Assembly: GCA_003153335.1 (NCBI GenBank)
Contig: PLYG01000037.1
Location: 2,254 to 18,074, forward strand
Length of the DNA stretch: 15,821 nucleotides
Source: Betaproteobacteria bacterium
GTDB lineage: Bacteria; Pseudomonadota; Gammaproteobacteria; Burkholderiales; Casimicrobiaceae
Reading direction: 5' to 3'
Shown here: positions 6,819 to 13,768 of the stretch, one piece after another
Numbering within the stretch: position 1 is the first letter of the stretch
How the letters are laid out: each line of letters begins with the position of its first letter
Notes under the pieces: generated by a model
Databases searched by the model: none
Told to the model about the DNA's origin: nothing
The model's input: only the letters and a program-made list of their open reading frames with translations
Position numbers and translations under genes: made by a program

Positions 6819-8081
6819 CTATCGTTGTTTCACCCGCTCTTCAGGAGGAAGCAGCGCAACGAAGAGCAGGCTGCACGCCGCGATCGCCGCCAGCGCGATC
6901 AGCAGGACGCTGAAGCCCGCGGCCTTTACCACCGGTCCCAGCAGGTAGACCGCGATGGAACTGATACCGAAGGCAATCGCGAAGCGCATACCGCTGACCC
7001 GGGAGCGCATCCGGTCGTCGATGTAGCGGACGACCATCGCATCGGTGAACGGAATGGCGCCAAAGGTGAACGCCATGAACGCCAACTGCAGCACCCACAG
7101 GGTCCAGCCCTGGGCGTGCGCGGCCAGCGCGAACAACGGAATCTGCGCGAACACGACGCACAGGTAGATGCGCTTGATGGGAAAGTGATCGATCAGCTTG
7201 CCGACGATCACCTGCGCGAAGGCGGCGATGGCGTAGACGACGGCCAGCAGCGCGCCCAGCGTCGCCGGGTCCTCGACGATACCGCGAAAACGTTCCTGCA
7301 GCAGTTGCGCGTTGCCATTGGTTGTGAAGTTGAAAACGAAGCTGGCCGATATCGCCGCGAGCGTCATCACGGCCAGCAGGCGGGCGACCGTGCCGCGGGT
7401 GGGCACCGCCTGCGTGGGAGCGCGCTTGGACGGCGGCGCAGTCTCTTTCGGGGCAACCAGCGCAAAGACGAAGCCGCATGCAATCGATACCAGGCCCGGC
7501 ACGATAAAGGCGGCGCGCCAGCCGATCGCCTTGACCAGAAAGCCGGTCGTGATCGCCGCGACGGCAATGCCCATGTTGCCGGCGAGACCGTTGATGCCGA
7601 TGGTGAGCCCGGGGTTTTTCGCGCCCTGCACCAGCAGTGGAACGCCGACCGGATGGTAGATCGAAGAAAAGGCGCCGAGTATGGTCAGCGCGACCGCAAG
7701 CTGCCAGGGGGTCTGCATCAGCGCGACCAGTAGCGCGGAGGCGCCGATGCCGATGAAAAAGATGATCATCATGCCGCGCCGGCTCCACAGGTCACCCAGC
7801 CTGCCCGAAGCTATCGAGCCCAGTCCGAACATGAAGAACGCGCCGGCGCTGTACGGCATCAGGTCTTCCCAGTGCGCAAAACCGAAGTCCACCGCAATTG
7901 CGCCGACGGCCGTGGCGAAAATCAGCAACAGCATGTGGTCGATCGCGTGACCGATATTGAGCAGCAGTGAAAGGGCGCGGGACGGCGTGATCAATGAATG
8001 GGCCACTCGTCCGCGGTGTTCCGTCAGCGGCGAGACCGTCGGGGACGCCGTGGTCAACGAAAGAGGATTTTGTTCGAGCAT
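6819..8081 (-). CDS. MFS transporter, FSR (fosmidomycin-resistance)-like
   Basis: The 420-residue protein has about twelve hydrophobic helices in two halves joined by a basic, proline-rich loop near residues 222-240. Motif A appears as GRLGDLWSRRG (93-103). NIGHAIDHMLLLIF near the N-terminus, SSIYHPVGVPLL and INGLAGNMGIAVAAITTGFL are features I associate with FSR-like and related MFS efflux or uptake proteins. ATG 8081 lies 14 bases after the cupin stop and gives a normal short cytoplasmic N-terminus; the frame stays open further upstream but only re-reads the cupin gene. It closes the leftward operon and may export a pathway product or import the substrate. Direction and substrate are unknown. 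Confidence 0.88.
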   Translation of the reverse strand: MLEQNPLSLTTASPTVSPLTEHRGRVAHSLITPSRALSLLLNIGHAIDHMLLLIFATAVGAIAVDFGFAHWEDLMPYSAGAFFMFGLGSIASGRLGDLWSRRGMMIIFFIGIGASALLVALMQTPWQLAVALTILGAFSSIYHPVGVPLLVQGAKNPGLTIGINGLAGNMGIAVAAITTGFLVKAIGWRAAFIVPGLVSIACGFVFALVAPKETAPPSKRAPTQAVPTRGTVARLLAVMTLAAISASFVFNFTTNGNAQLLQERFRGIVEDPATLGALLAVVYAIAAFAQVIVGKLIDHFPIKRIYLCVVFAQIPLFALAAHAQGWTLWVLQLAFMAFTFGAIPFTDAMVVRYIDDRMRSRVSGMRFAIAFGISSIAVYLLGPVVKAAGFSVLLIALAAIAACSLLFVALLPPEERVKQR

Positions 8082-8095
8082 GGCTGCCGTTTGTT

Positions 8096-8479
8096 TCAGC
8101 CTCTCACGAACAGGGTCACCAGCGGGTTCCCGCCGACTTGCCGGCTCCAGTGGCCATGCACCGCCGCATCGAAGGTTGCGCCGGCCGGCAGCAGATCGGC
8201 GGAGTAGAAATGTTCGCCGGCCCTGAATACGCGAGAGCTGCCATCCTGCAAGCCGATTTCCATTTCGCCGCCGATGATGAACACCCACTGCGGCGTGACC
8301 GAGCAGTGGAACTGGCTGCGAAAGCCGACCGGGCTGTGGCGCAACTGGTAGCCGGTCGAGGGCAAAACCGCCGACAGCATCGCTTGCGGTGTGCCCCCGG
8401 TCAGCGGGATCAACTCCTCGCGAAACTTCGCGCGGGCGTCCGCATCGGTAAACAATACGACTTTGGTGAAACCTGGCAT
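8096..8479 (-). CDS. small single-domain cupin protein
   Basis: The 127-residue protein shows one beta-barrel domain. The core is SQFHCSVTPQWVFIIGGEMEIGLQDGSSRVFRAG followed by HFYSADLLPAGATFDAAVHGHW (cut here at the glycine before). The cupin motifs are incomplete: one histidine (H58) where HxH is usual, and H108/H110 in the second motif. So it may bind a metal with fewer ligands, or act without one. ATG 8479 has a good ribosome site, GGGAGA. It is 14 bases ahead of the MFS gene, implying co-expression, and 176 bases after the Bug protein gene. Small cupins next to transporters can be isomerases, dioxygenases or sensors; I cannot choose. Confidence 0.82.
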   Translation of the reverse strand: MPGFTKVVLFTDADARAKFREELIPLTGGTPQAMLSAVLPSTGYQLRHSPVGFRSQFHCSVTPQWVFIIGGEMEIGLQDGSSRVFRAGEHFYSADLLPAGATFDAAVHGHWSRQVGGNPLVTLFVRG

Positions 8480-8502
8480 GTTTGTCTCCCGGAAGGCGAT
8501 CG

Positions 8503-8553
8503 TGGCCTGAATGGTCAGGCGCCATGATACGCGGTCGGATGGTATCCGGTCAC
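8503..8553 (-). promoter_or_regulatory. candidate promoter and palindrome before cupin-MFS genes
   Basis: Read leftward, GTGACC (8553-8548), 18 bases, TATCAT (8529-8524) resembles a sigma70 promoter. A palindrome, GCCTGA-ATGG-TCAGGC (8505-8520), lies at the predicted start point and could be an operator or the base of a leader hairpin. It is the only notable structure in the 8480-8655 gap. Confidence 0.35.
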
Positions 8554-8655
8554 TCGCGGGACGGGGACCGTGCGCGACCCTGATCACGATTGCCTGGCCC
8601 ATCGCCAGTGCAGCCCTTGGCCTGCCTGGCTGACGCCGAGCCACGCACCGTATAG

Positions 8656-9684
8656 CTATTGCAGCGGAATGCCCGCTTTGGCAATGACCGCGCCCCAGCG
8701 CTTGATCTCTCCCTGCAAGTGCTGCGCGGCCTGGTCGGGCGTACCGGGGTGCGGCTCGACATTGAGTTCACGCAGGCGCTTGGCGACGTCCGGGGCGCCG
8801 AGGGCGGCGACCAGTTCCCCGTTTAGCGTGGCCACGATTTCCGGGGGCGTCTTTGCGGGCGCCGCCAGCGCGTTCCATGACGACACAACGTACCCGGCCA
8901 CGCCGCTTTCCTTGACCGTCGGAACCAGGGGCAGCGCTGCCGACCGCCGTTCCCCGGTGACCGCCAGCGCCCGTAGCGCAGTGGACTGAATCTGCGGCAG
9001 CATCGGCCCCAGGATCTCGACCGCCGCGTCGATCTGCTTGCCGCGCAACGCGGAGACGATCGCCGGCGTACCATTGAACGGCACCACCTGGACGCTGATT
9101 CCTGCGGTCGACTTGAACAACTCCGCCGCCAGGTGCTGCGTGCTGCCGATGTTGATGCTGCCGAAGTTGAGCTGGTCCGGGTTGGTCCTGGCGTACGCGA
9201 GCAGGTCACCGAGGTTGTTGAACTTCGATTCGGCGGCGGCGACGATGACCAGATCGAAGGTGCCCAGCATCCCGACCGGTACAAAGTCGCGCACCGTGTC
9301 ATACGGCAGCGACTTGAACAGTCCGGCGCTGACCGCGCTGCCGTTGGACATCAGCAACAGCGTGTGGCCATCCGGTGCGGCCTTGGCGACGATCTCTGCC
9401 GCCACGACGCCACCCGCGCCGGGGCGATTATCGATCACCACCGGCTGGCCGAGCGTTGCACTCAATTGCTGGGCGACGGTGCGCGCGGTCAGGTCCGCGA
9501 TGCCGCCGGCGCCGAACGGCACGACGATGCGGATGGGTTTGGTCGGAAAAGCAGCAAGCCCTTTGACCGGTGACGGCTGGGCGAGGGCGGGCAAGGCCGC
9601 GGCCCATAGCAGAATCGCAATTACGTACGGATACCAGCGGCGCAACCTCACTCCCTGCCGCAGGAACCGAAAGCGACAGGCCAC
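8656..9684 (-). CDS. Bug/TctC-family tripartite tricarboxylate transporter substrate-binding protein
   Basis: The 342-residue product has a basic N-terminus, a hydrophobic stretch and a signal cleavage after ALA (residue 35). Next come the family hallmarks FPTKPIRIVVPFGAGGIADLTAR, LGQPVVIDNRPGAGGVVAAE, DGHTLLLMSNG, and the ligand-loop region NFGSINIGSTQHLAAELFK. Bug proteins bind carboxylates in the periplasm and are greatly expanded in Burkholderiales, usually without dedicated TctA/TctB membrane genes nearby, as here. GTG 9684 has GGAG five bases upstream; GTG 9651 (MRLRRWYP) is a possible shorter start, see the mini-ORF finding. It lies 72 bases after the QuiC-like gene, which suggests it binds the same pathway's substrate, such as quinate or dehydroshikimate. 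That link is inference. Confidence 0.92.
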   Translation of the reverse strand: MACRFRFLRQGVRLRRWYPYVIAILLWAAALPALAQPSPVKGLAAFPTKPIRIVVPFGAGGIADLTARTVAQQLSATLGQPVVIDNRPGAGGVVAAEIVAKAAPDGHTLLLMSNGSAVSAGLFKSLPYDTVRDFVPVGMLGTFDLVIVAAAESKFNNLGDLLAYARTNPDQLNFGSINIGSTQHLAAELFKSTAGISVQVVPFNGTPAIVSALRGKQIDAAVEILGPMLPQIQSTALRALAVTGERRSAALPLVPTVKESGVAGYVVSSWNALAAPAKTPPEIVATLNGELVAALGAPDVAKRLRELNVEPHPGTPDQAAQHLQGEIKRWGAVIAKAGIPLQ

Positions 9685-9756
9685 ATTTTCTCCAGATCGA
9701 GTACTTCATGCATGTCAGATGCAAAGAGGCAACGGCCTTGGTGTCCCCGCAATTTC

Positions 9757-10665
9757 CTAGCCTGCCGCTCGCTGCACGCGCAAGCGCATCTGGCCGGGCA
9801 TCGGCACCGAGCGCTTCAGTACCTCTTCGCCCAGCCACAGCGCCGCGCGATACGCGCGTTCCGCGACCGTGGCCGGCGGCATTTGCTGGTAGTCGTCGTT
9901 GAATACTTCGAAACTGTAATCACCCTGGTAGCCGAGCCGATCCAGGCGCGTCACGACTTCGGCAAGCTGCGCGCTGTGCACGCCCTCGCCCGGGAACACG
10001 CGGAAGGTGCGAGCGGTGGTGATGCGTTCCTCGACCGAGCGGATTTCCTGCCACATGAAGTCGGCCAGTTGCACCAGAAAAATTTTTTCGGGATCGAGCG
10101 TGTCGATTTCCTCCAGTAAGGTCTTGGTGGCGAACACGTGAAACGAATCGAAGCCCAGACCCAGATTCGGCGCATCGGCGCGACACACTACGTCCCACGC
10201 GTGCGTGAACTCATTGACATGCCGGCCCCACGACAAGCCTTCGTACGCGACCTTGATCCCGAGCGGGACCGCGAGCATCGCGAGTTTGCGCAAGTCCTTT
10301 GCCAGAATGTCGCGATCGGCGGTGGCATGAATGGAAGTCGACGAACCGACCAGCAGCACCCTGGAGCCTAACGCCGCGCACATTTCGAGCATCGATTTCG
10401 CGATGTCGATCTTGTAGTCGTGGAGATTGCCGGACAGGCCCTCGAAGTCCCGCAGCATCTGGAAGCCGGTCACGCGCAACCCGCTGGCGCGCACGGCTTC
10501 GATCGCTGCGGCGACGCCCTCGGCGTGTCCTGTCAGGTCGCGCGCCATCAGCATGATTTGCGAAAACCCGGCGTCCCTCACCGCGCGCAATTTCATCGGC
10601 AGCGTGCCGGATAGCGAAATTGTGCCCATGCCGATGTCGGCAATGTTGCCTGCGAAATGGCTCAT
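9757..10665 (-). CDS. quiC: QuiC-like 3-dehydroshikimate dehydratase (AP-endonuclease-2 TIM barrel)
   Basis: The 302-residue protein belongs to the sugar phosphate isomerase/epimerase (xylose-isomerase-like) TIM barrels and shows the blocks I associate with bacterial QuiC dehydratases. They are ISLSGTLPMKL at the start, RDFEG (72-76), YEGLSWGRHVN (141-151), LGFDSFHVF, KIFLVQLAD and YSFEVFND. Metal ligands are then predicted to be E142, D173, Q199 and E253. Such enzymes turn 3-dehydroshikimate into protocatechuate, feeding quinate/shikimate catabolism. ATG 10665 has the ribosome site GAGGAG, which overlaps the stop region of the HPPD-like gene 10 bases upstream. In QuiC1 proteins this domain is fused to an HPPD-like one; here they are separate genes. 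FPGEG replaces the FPGQG I would expect. Another sugar-acid isomerase activity remains possible. Confidence 0.78.
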   Translation of the reverse strand: MSHFAGNIADIGMGTISLSGTLPMKLRAVRDAGFSQIMLMARDLTGHAEGVAAAIEAVRASGLRVTGFQMLRDFEGLSGNLHDYKIDIAKSMLEMCAALGSRVLLVGSSTSIHATADRDILAKDLRKLAMLAVPLGIKVAYEGLSWGRHVNEFTHAWDVVCRADAPNLGLGFDSFHVFATKTLLEEIDTLDPEKIFLVQLADFMWQEIRSVEERITTARTFRVFPGEGVHSAQLAEVVTRLDRLGYQGDYSFEVFNDDYQQMPPATVAERAYRAALWLGEEVLKRSVPMPGQMRLRVQRAAG

Positions 10666-10675
10666 CGGCTGCTCC

Positions 10676-11551
10676 TCACACCGGCGTGTGCTGGACGAGT
10701 TCGAACATCACCCCGCCCAGACGGGCCTGGGTCAATGCGCCGCGCCGTTCCGTGTGCACGCCGGAAGATTCGACGAACTCCACCCCGCGCTGATGCAACA
10801 AGGCGACCGCCGCCAGCACATCGGGCGCGCCGAAGGCCACGCGTTGCAACATCTCCTCGCGCTCTTCGTCGAGCAGTTCCGGAATCGGCGCGATCAGCTG
10901 CAGATAGAAACACTGGCACGGGCTCTTGAGCACGCGCCCTTTGGGCAGAATTCCAAAGCGCTGGTCATCGGGCAGGGCTTCAAACCCGAACAGTTCGCGG
11001 TAGAACTCAGTCCAGTCGTTGGTGCGGTCGCTGCCTATGTACTGGACAATGCCGAACCAGTGCATCCCGGCCAGCGCCGGCGGATGCGGATCGACGGTGG
11101 GAATCCTGGTAAAGTCGACGTCGTAGATCGAGAAATCCTGATACCGGTCGACAAAGTAAATGCGGCTGGCACCCACGCCATGTATGGACGGGATGTTGAG
11201 CTCCATCACTTCGATCTGAGCCGGCACCGCCCACGCGCCGCGGTCCAGCGCGCGGTGGTATGCCGCGCGCGCATCGCGCACCCGGAAGCAGATGGCGGCG
11301 ATCATGGGTGTCTCCGAAGGCTCCAGGCTGCGCGGCAATTCGCGGACGTGCGCATTGATGATGATGTTCATGTCGCCCTGCCGGTACAGCAGCACCTCGC
11401 GCGAACGATGGCGGGCGATCGGGCGAAAGCCCATGGTCTCGAGCACCTGGCCCAGCGCCTGCGGCCTGCTGGTCGCGTATTCGACGAACTCGATGCCATC
11501 CAGACCCAGGGGATTGGAGACGTCGATGGGGACTTCACGTTCGGAGTTCAT
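10676..11551 (-). CDS. HPPD-fold (VOC superfamily) protein, partner of QuiC-like enzyme, degenerate iron site
   Basis: The 291-residue protein has the two tandem VOC domains of 4-hydroxyphenylpyruvate dioxygenase. The first half is close to true HPPD (NPLGLDGIEFVEYA, MGFRPIARHRSREVLLYRQG, IPSIHGVGASRIYFVDRY, SIYDVDF). In the second half the iron ligands of HPPD map to H164 (GMHWFGIVQYIG), R237 (LQRVAFGAPD, where HPPD has QHVAF) and E284 (GGVMFELVQ). One of three ligands is thus lost, and the C-terminal helix of HPPD is absent because the chain ends seven residues after E284. It is therefore probably not a tyrosine-pathway dioxygenase but the detached C-terminal half of a QuiC1-type protein. 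The ribosome site GAGGAAAT precedes ATG 11551. It is the first gene of the operon. Confidence 0.85.
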   Translation of the reverse strand: MNSEREVPIDVSNPLGLDGIEFVEYATSRPQALGQVLETMGFRPIARHRSREVLLYRQGDMNIIINAHVRELPRSLEPSETPMIAAICFRVRDARAAYHRALDRGAWAVPAQIEVMELNIPSIHGVGASRIYFVDRYQDFSIYDVDFTRIPTVDPHPPALAGMHWFGIVQYIGSDRTNDWTEFYRELFGFEALPDDQRFGILPKGRVLKSPCQCFYLQLIAPIPELLDEEREEMLQRVAFGAPDVLAAVALLHQRGVEFVESSGVHTERRGALTQARLGGVMFELVQHTPV

Positions 11552-11592
11552 GGAAATTTCCTCGATGTCCAGACCAACTGTTCAGTGGCGAG

Positions 11593-11598
11593 AGTATA
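11593..11598 (-). promoter_or_regulatory. possible -10 box (TATACT) of the HPPD-like/quiC-like operon
   Basis: TATACT read leftward, about 42 bases before the ATG of the HPPD-like gene. No good -35 box is found at 16-18 bases; TTCGCC is the nearest. It is the only promoter-like element seen in the 175-base gap 11552-11726, which otherwise holds a small hairpin CCCTC-TGC-GAGGG (11707-11719) just after the Mrr-like gene. Confidence 0.3.
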
Positions 11599-11726
11599 GC
11601 CTTCGACGCCGGATGCGGCGAATTCAGCAACTCAATTTGGCCACCGAGCGCAGCACATCGGGCGTGGTGGTCGGGGTCGCCGTCTCGACAAAGGGCGGGC
11701 TGTCTGCCCTCTGCGAGGGAATACAG

Positions 11727-12323
11727 CTACTTACGCGCTGCTTCCGCCCTTTTCTCCCGCACTACCGGTCCAACCAGCGTTGCGAGTTCTGCGCCGTTCA
11801 ACAGCCGCATTCCCTTTTCGAGAGCGAACGCCCGCGCGGTCTCGGTGAAATCGCCCGTCGCGACATAGATGCAGTCGCGTGCCTCGCGGGCCTGCATCAC
11901 CTCGAACAACTCGCGCAAGGGGCCGATCCCGGTCTGCGCAACCTTCCAGCGCTTGCAACTCAGCAGGCTCTTGTAACCGTTCTTGTGCAGTTCGTAATTC
12001 ACCACGCCGCCTTCCAGCCCGCCCACCTCGTATCCTTCGCGCCGGAAGGTCTCGGCAATCACTGTCGAGAACTGCCCCCACGTCATCTCGCGCAGGCTAT
12101 CCAGCGTCTCGGTGACGTGGGTCGGGCTTGGAGTCTTGAACTGCCGCCAGCCGGCGAACGCGGCAATGCCGAAAAACGGCAGCGTGGTGGCCAGGGCGAG
12201 CAGGTTGGGCAGGAAGTTTCGCGCCACGGCAAACAACGCGCCGGCAATAAGCAAGCTCACCCAAAAAGGCGAGCGCGCCAAGAAGGCGAATAATGATCCT
12301 TTGGCAGGTTCGGGAAATTTCAA
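11727..12323 (-). CDS. two-helix membrane protein with degenerate Mrr-type restriction endonuclease domain
   Basis: The 198-residue protein has two N-terminal membrane segments (about residues 19-36 and 41-58) and then an Mrr_cat-like domain. That domain starts at MTWGQFSTVIAETFRREGYEV and continues with GGLEGGVVNYEL, LLSCKRW and IYVATGDFTETARAFA. In active Mrr-type enzymes the catalytic set is GGxxGGxD...(E/Q)xK. Here the Asp position is V108 and the E/Q position S122, with only K124 kept, so nuclease activity is doubtful; DNA or nucleotide sensing at the membrane is possible. The start is TTG 12323, chosen because GAGGT lies eight bases upstream and no in-frame ATG precedes the membrane helices. 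It lies downstream of the MrfAB-like pair, separated by 183 bases with its own promoter. Confidence 0.8.
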   Translation of the reverse strand: MKFPEPAKGSLFAFLARSPFWVSLLIAGALFAVARNFLPNLLALATTLPFFGIAAFAGWRQFKTPSPTHVTETLDSLREMTWGQFSTVIAETFRREGYEVGGLEGGVVNYELHKNGYKSLLSCKRWKVAQTGIGPLRELFEVMQAREARDCIYVATGDFTETARAFALEKGMRLLNGAELATLVGPVVREKRAEAARK

Positions 12324-12369
12324 GACTTGACCTCAAGAGAATTCGGAAAACGGTTTCAACCGCCGCCGG

Positions 12370-12398
12370 AGTATAGAGGCGCAGGCGGGTTGTGTGTA
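12370..12398 (-). promoter_or_regulatory. candidate promoter of the Mrr-like gene
   Basis: Read leftward, TACACA (12398-12393), 17 bases, TATACT (12375-12370). This gives a leader of about 40 bases before the TTG start, which has a GAGGT ribosome site. The -35 box matches consensus at four of six bases. Confidence 0.4.
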
Positions 12399-12457
12399 GC
12401 CATGTCGTGCAAATCTCCAAAATATCGAACTGGCTAAGTCACGACCGATCCTGTTTC

Positions 12458-12530
12458 CTCTCTCCGCGTGCGGTCCTACGATCTTCTCCGATCAGTCATC
12501 CCTCACCTAAACCCTTGCACGCGGGGAGAG
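12458..12530. repeat. dispersed inverted repeat at the 3' end of the exonuclease gene
   Basis: CTCTCTCCGCGTGC (12458-12471) and GCACGCGGGGAGAG (12517-12530) are inverted copies with one mismatch, separated by 45 bases. The right copy, read leftward, is CTCTCCCCGCGTGC, one base different from 6780-6793 (CTCTCCCCGCTTGC). The right arm lies inside the end of the MrfB-like gene and the TAG stop follows it. It could terminate the mrfAB transcript by a long-loop hairpin. Confidence 0.6.
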
Positions 12531-13763
12531 GGCGGCAGGTTGGTTGCTCTTCCGGACCAACCGCGCCCGCCGCTTTTCAACGGCTCCGGCTTCCTGACTA
12601 AGCGGCAGCATGCGCTCTGTCCATTGCAGCGCGGTCTGAAAGTCGCGCTGTTTGTGCTCGTGGTAGATGGCCAGGCGCTCCATCGCGCACAGCACATGCT
12701 TTTCCGCCAATGATTCCCATACTGGAACCGCCTTGTCCCAGTGGCCGGATCTTGCGTACAGTCCAGCCAGTTCCAGTTGCGCGTCGTCGGACAGCGGTTC
12801 GCCGTGATCTTCGAGGTGCAGCAGTGCGGTCAGCTCGTCACCGGCGCGCCGGTGGGCGCGGGCGATTCCCAAGGGATCGGCGTACTCTTGTCCGGGCTCC
12901 GCGTAGGTTTTCCCCAGCACGCCGGCCAGCGCGATCAGCGACAGGATGTCGATGCGGTTGTGGTCGACCACACCGCGCAGGTTGCGGGTCTCGCCGTGCT
13001 GCAGCAGGTCGGTCCAGATCTGGGGAATCAGATGGCCGGGCACATCGTCGTCGCGGAAGAGCTTCAGCAGATACTGCTCGGCTGTCTGCAGGCGGCAGTC
13101 GGGCCAGTTTCTTTTGAATGCCGATCGGGTCCGGTGCAGCAGATCCATGTGCGGAAGAGCGGACAGCGGATTCGCGATCCTGGCCAGCCGGTAGCGGGTC
13201 ACCAGCAACGGGATGTCGAACGACTTGCCGTTGAAGCTGACCAGGTGGCTGGTGTCGGTGATCCAGCCCAGCGCGTGTTCGAGCATCGCCGGCTCGCCCG
13301 CGAAACAGGTGAGAAAGTATTGGCGCACCTCCACCGTGTCGCCGTTGATCCGGGCCAGCCCCAGCACAAAGGCCACCGTGCCGGTGCCGCCGGAGAGTCC
13401 CGTGGTTTCGGTGTCGATAAAGAGCAGGTGTTCGCGGTTGGGTTCCGCGCCGCCCGCCAGAAAGTCCAGCGAAATTTCGTGGATCTGCGAGAAGGGCACG
13501 CGGCCATGCACGTGCGAAACCGGCAGAGAATTCTCGACCAGCACGACGCCCTCGGCGCACAGATATCCGCCCAAAAGACGAGCCAATTCCTCTTGCGACA
13601 CGACGCGCTTGGCCGGCTTCGCGGCCTGTGCTGCGGCGAGACGCTGCAACCTTGCCGCCAGCGGGAGCACGCCGGGTTCGGTTGCGAGCGGGGACGGGGG
13701 CTGTTGCCGCTGCCCTACGCCCAGCCGGGCTTCCAGCTCCTTCAGCCGGGCGCGCAGGTCCAT
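12507..13763 (-). CDS. mrfB: MrfB/YprB-like DEDD 3'-5' exonuclease with TPR-like C-terminus
   Basis: The 418-residue protein has an RNase H-fold exonuclease core. The acidic residues stand in DEDD order: D117 and E119 in LLFIDTETTGLSGGTG, D183 in LVSFNGKSFDIPLL, and D272 in VVDHNRIDILSL. The C-terminal part (about 298-395) is helical with TPR-like repeats (AQLELAGLYARSGHWDKAVPVW and following). This is the architecture and length of Bacillus subtilis YprB/MrfB, the nuclease of a mitomycin-lesion repair pathway, and the spacing of the acidic residues agrees with it as far as I recall. The start is five bases after the helicase stop, so the two are one operon. The last eight or so residues (LSPRARV and before) are encoded by a repeat element, so the natural C-terminus was probably altered. 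Lesion specificity in this organism is inferred. Confidence 0.85.
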   Translation of the reverse strand: MDLRARLKELEARLGVGQRQQPPSPLATEPGVLPLAARLQRLAAAQAAKPAKRVVSQEELARLLGGYLCAEGVVLVENSLPVSHVHGRVPFSQIHEISLDFLAGGAEPNREHLLFIDTETTGLSGGTGTVAFVLGLARINGDTVEVRQYFLTCFAGEPAMLEHALGWITDTSHLVSFNGKSFDIPLLVTRYRLARIANPLSALPHMDLLHRTRSAFKRNWPDCRLQTAEQYLLKLFRDDDVPGHLIPQIWTDLLQHGETRNLRGVVDHNRIDILSLIALAGVLGKTYAEPGQEYADPLGIARAHRRAGDELTALLHLEDHGEPLSDDAQLELAGLYARSGHWDKAVPVWESLAEKHVLCAMERLAIYHEHKQRDFQTALQWTERMLPLSQEAGAVEKRRARLVRKSNQPAALSPRARV

Positions 13764-13768
13764 GTTCG

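Noticed and set aside
6825..7733. 302-codon open frame on the plus strand opposite the MFS gene
   Set aside because: Rich in Arg, Gln, Asp and Gly with no recognisable motif; a typical antisense shadow of a GC-rich gene.
8082..8525. Upstream extension of the MFS frame by 148 codons
   Set aside because: It re-reads the cupin gene on the same strand in another frame; the composition is low-complexity and no MFS has such a domain.
10427..11599. 390-codon open frame on the plus strand opposite the HPPD-like gene
   Set aside because: Composition is that of a reverse-strand shadow; the leftward HPPD fold is unmistakable.
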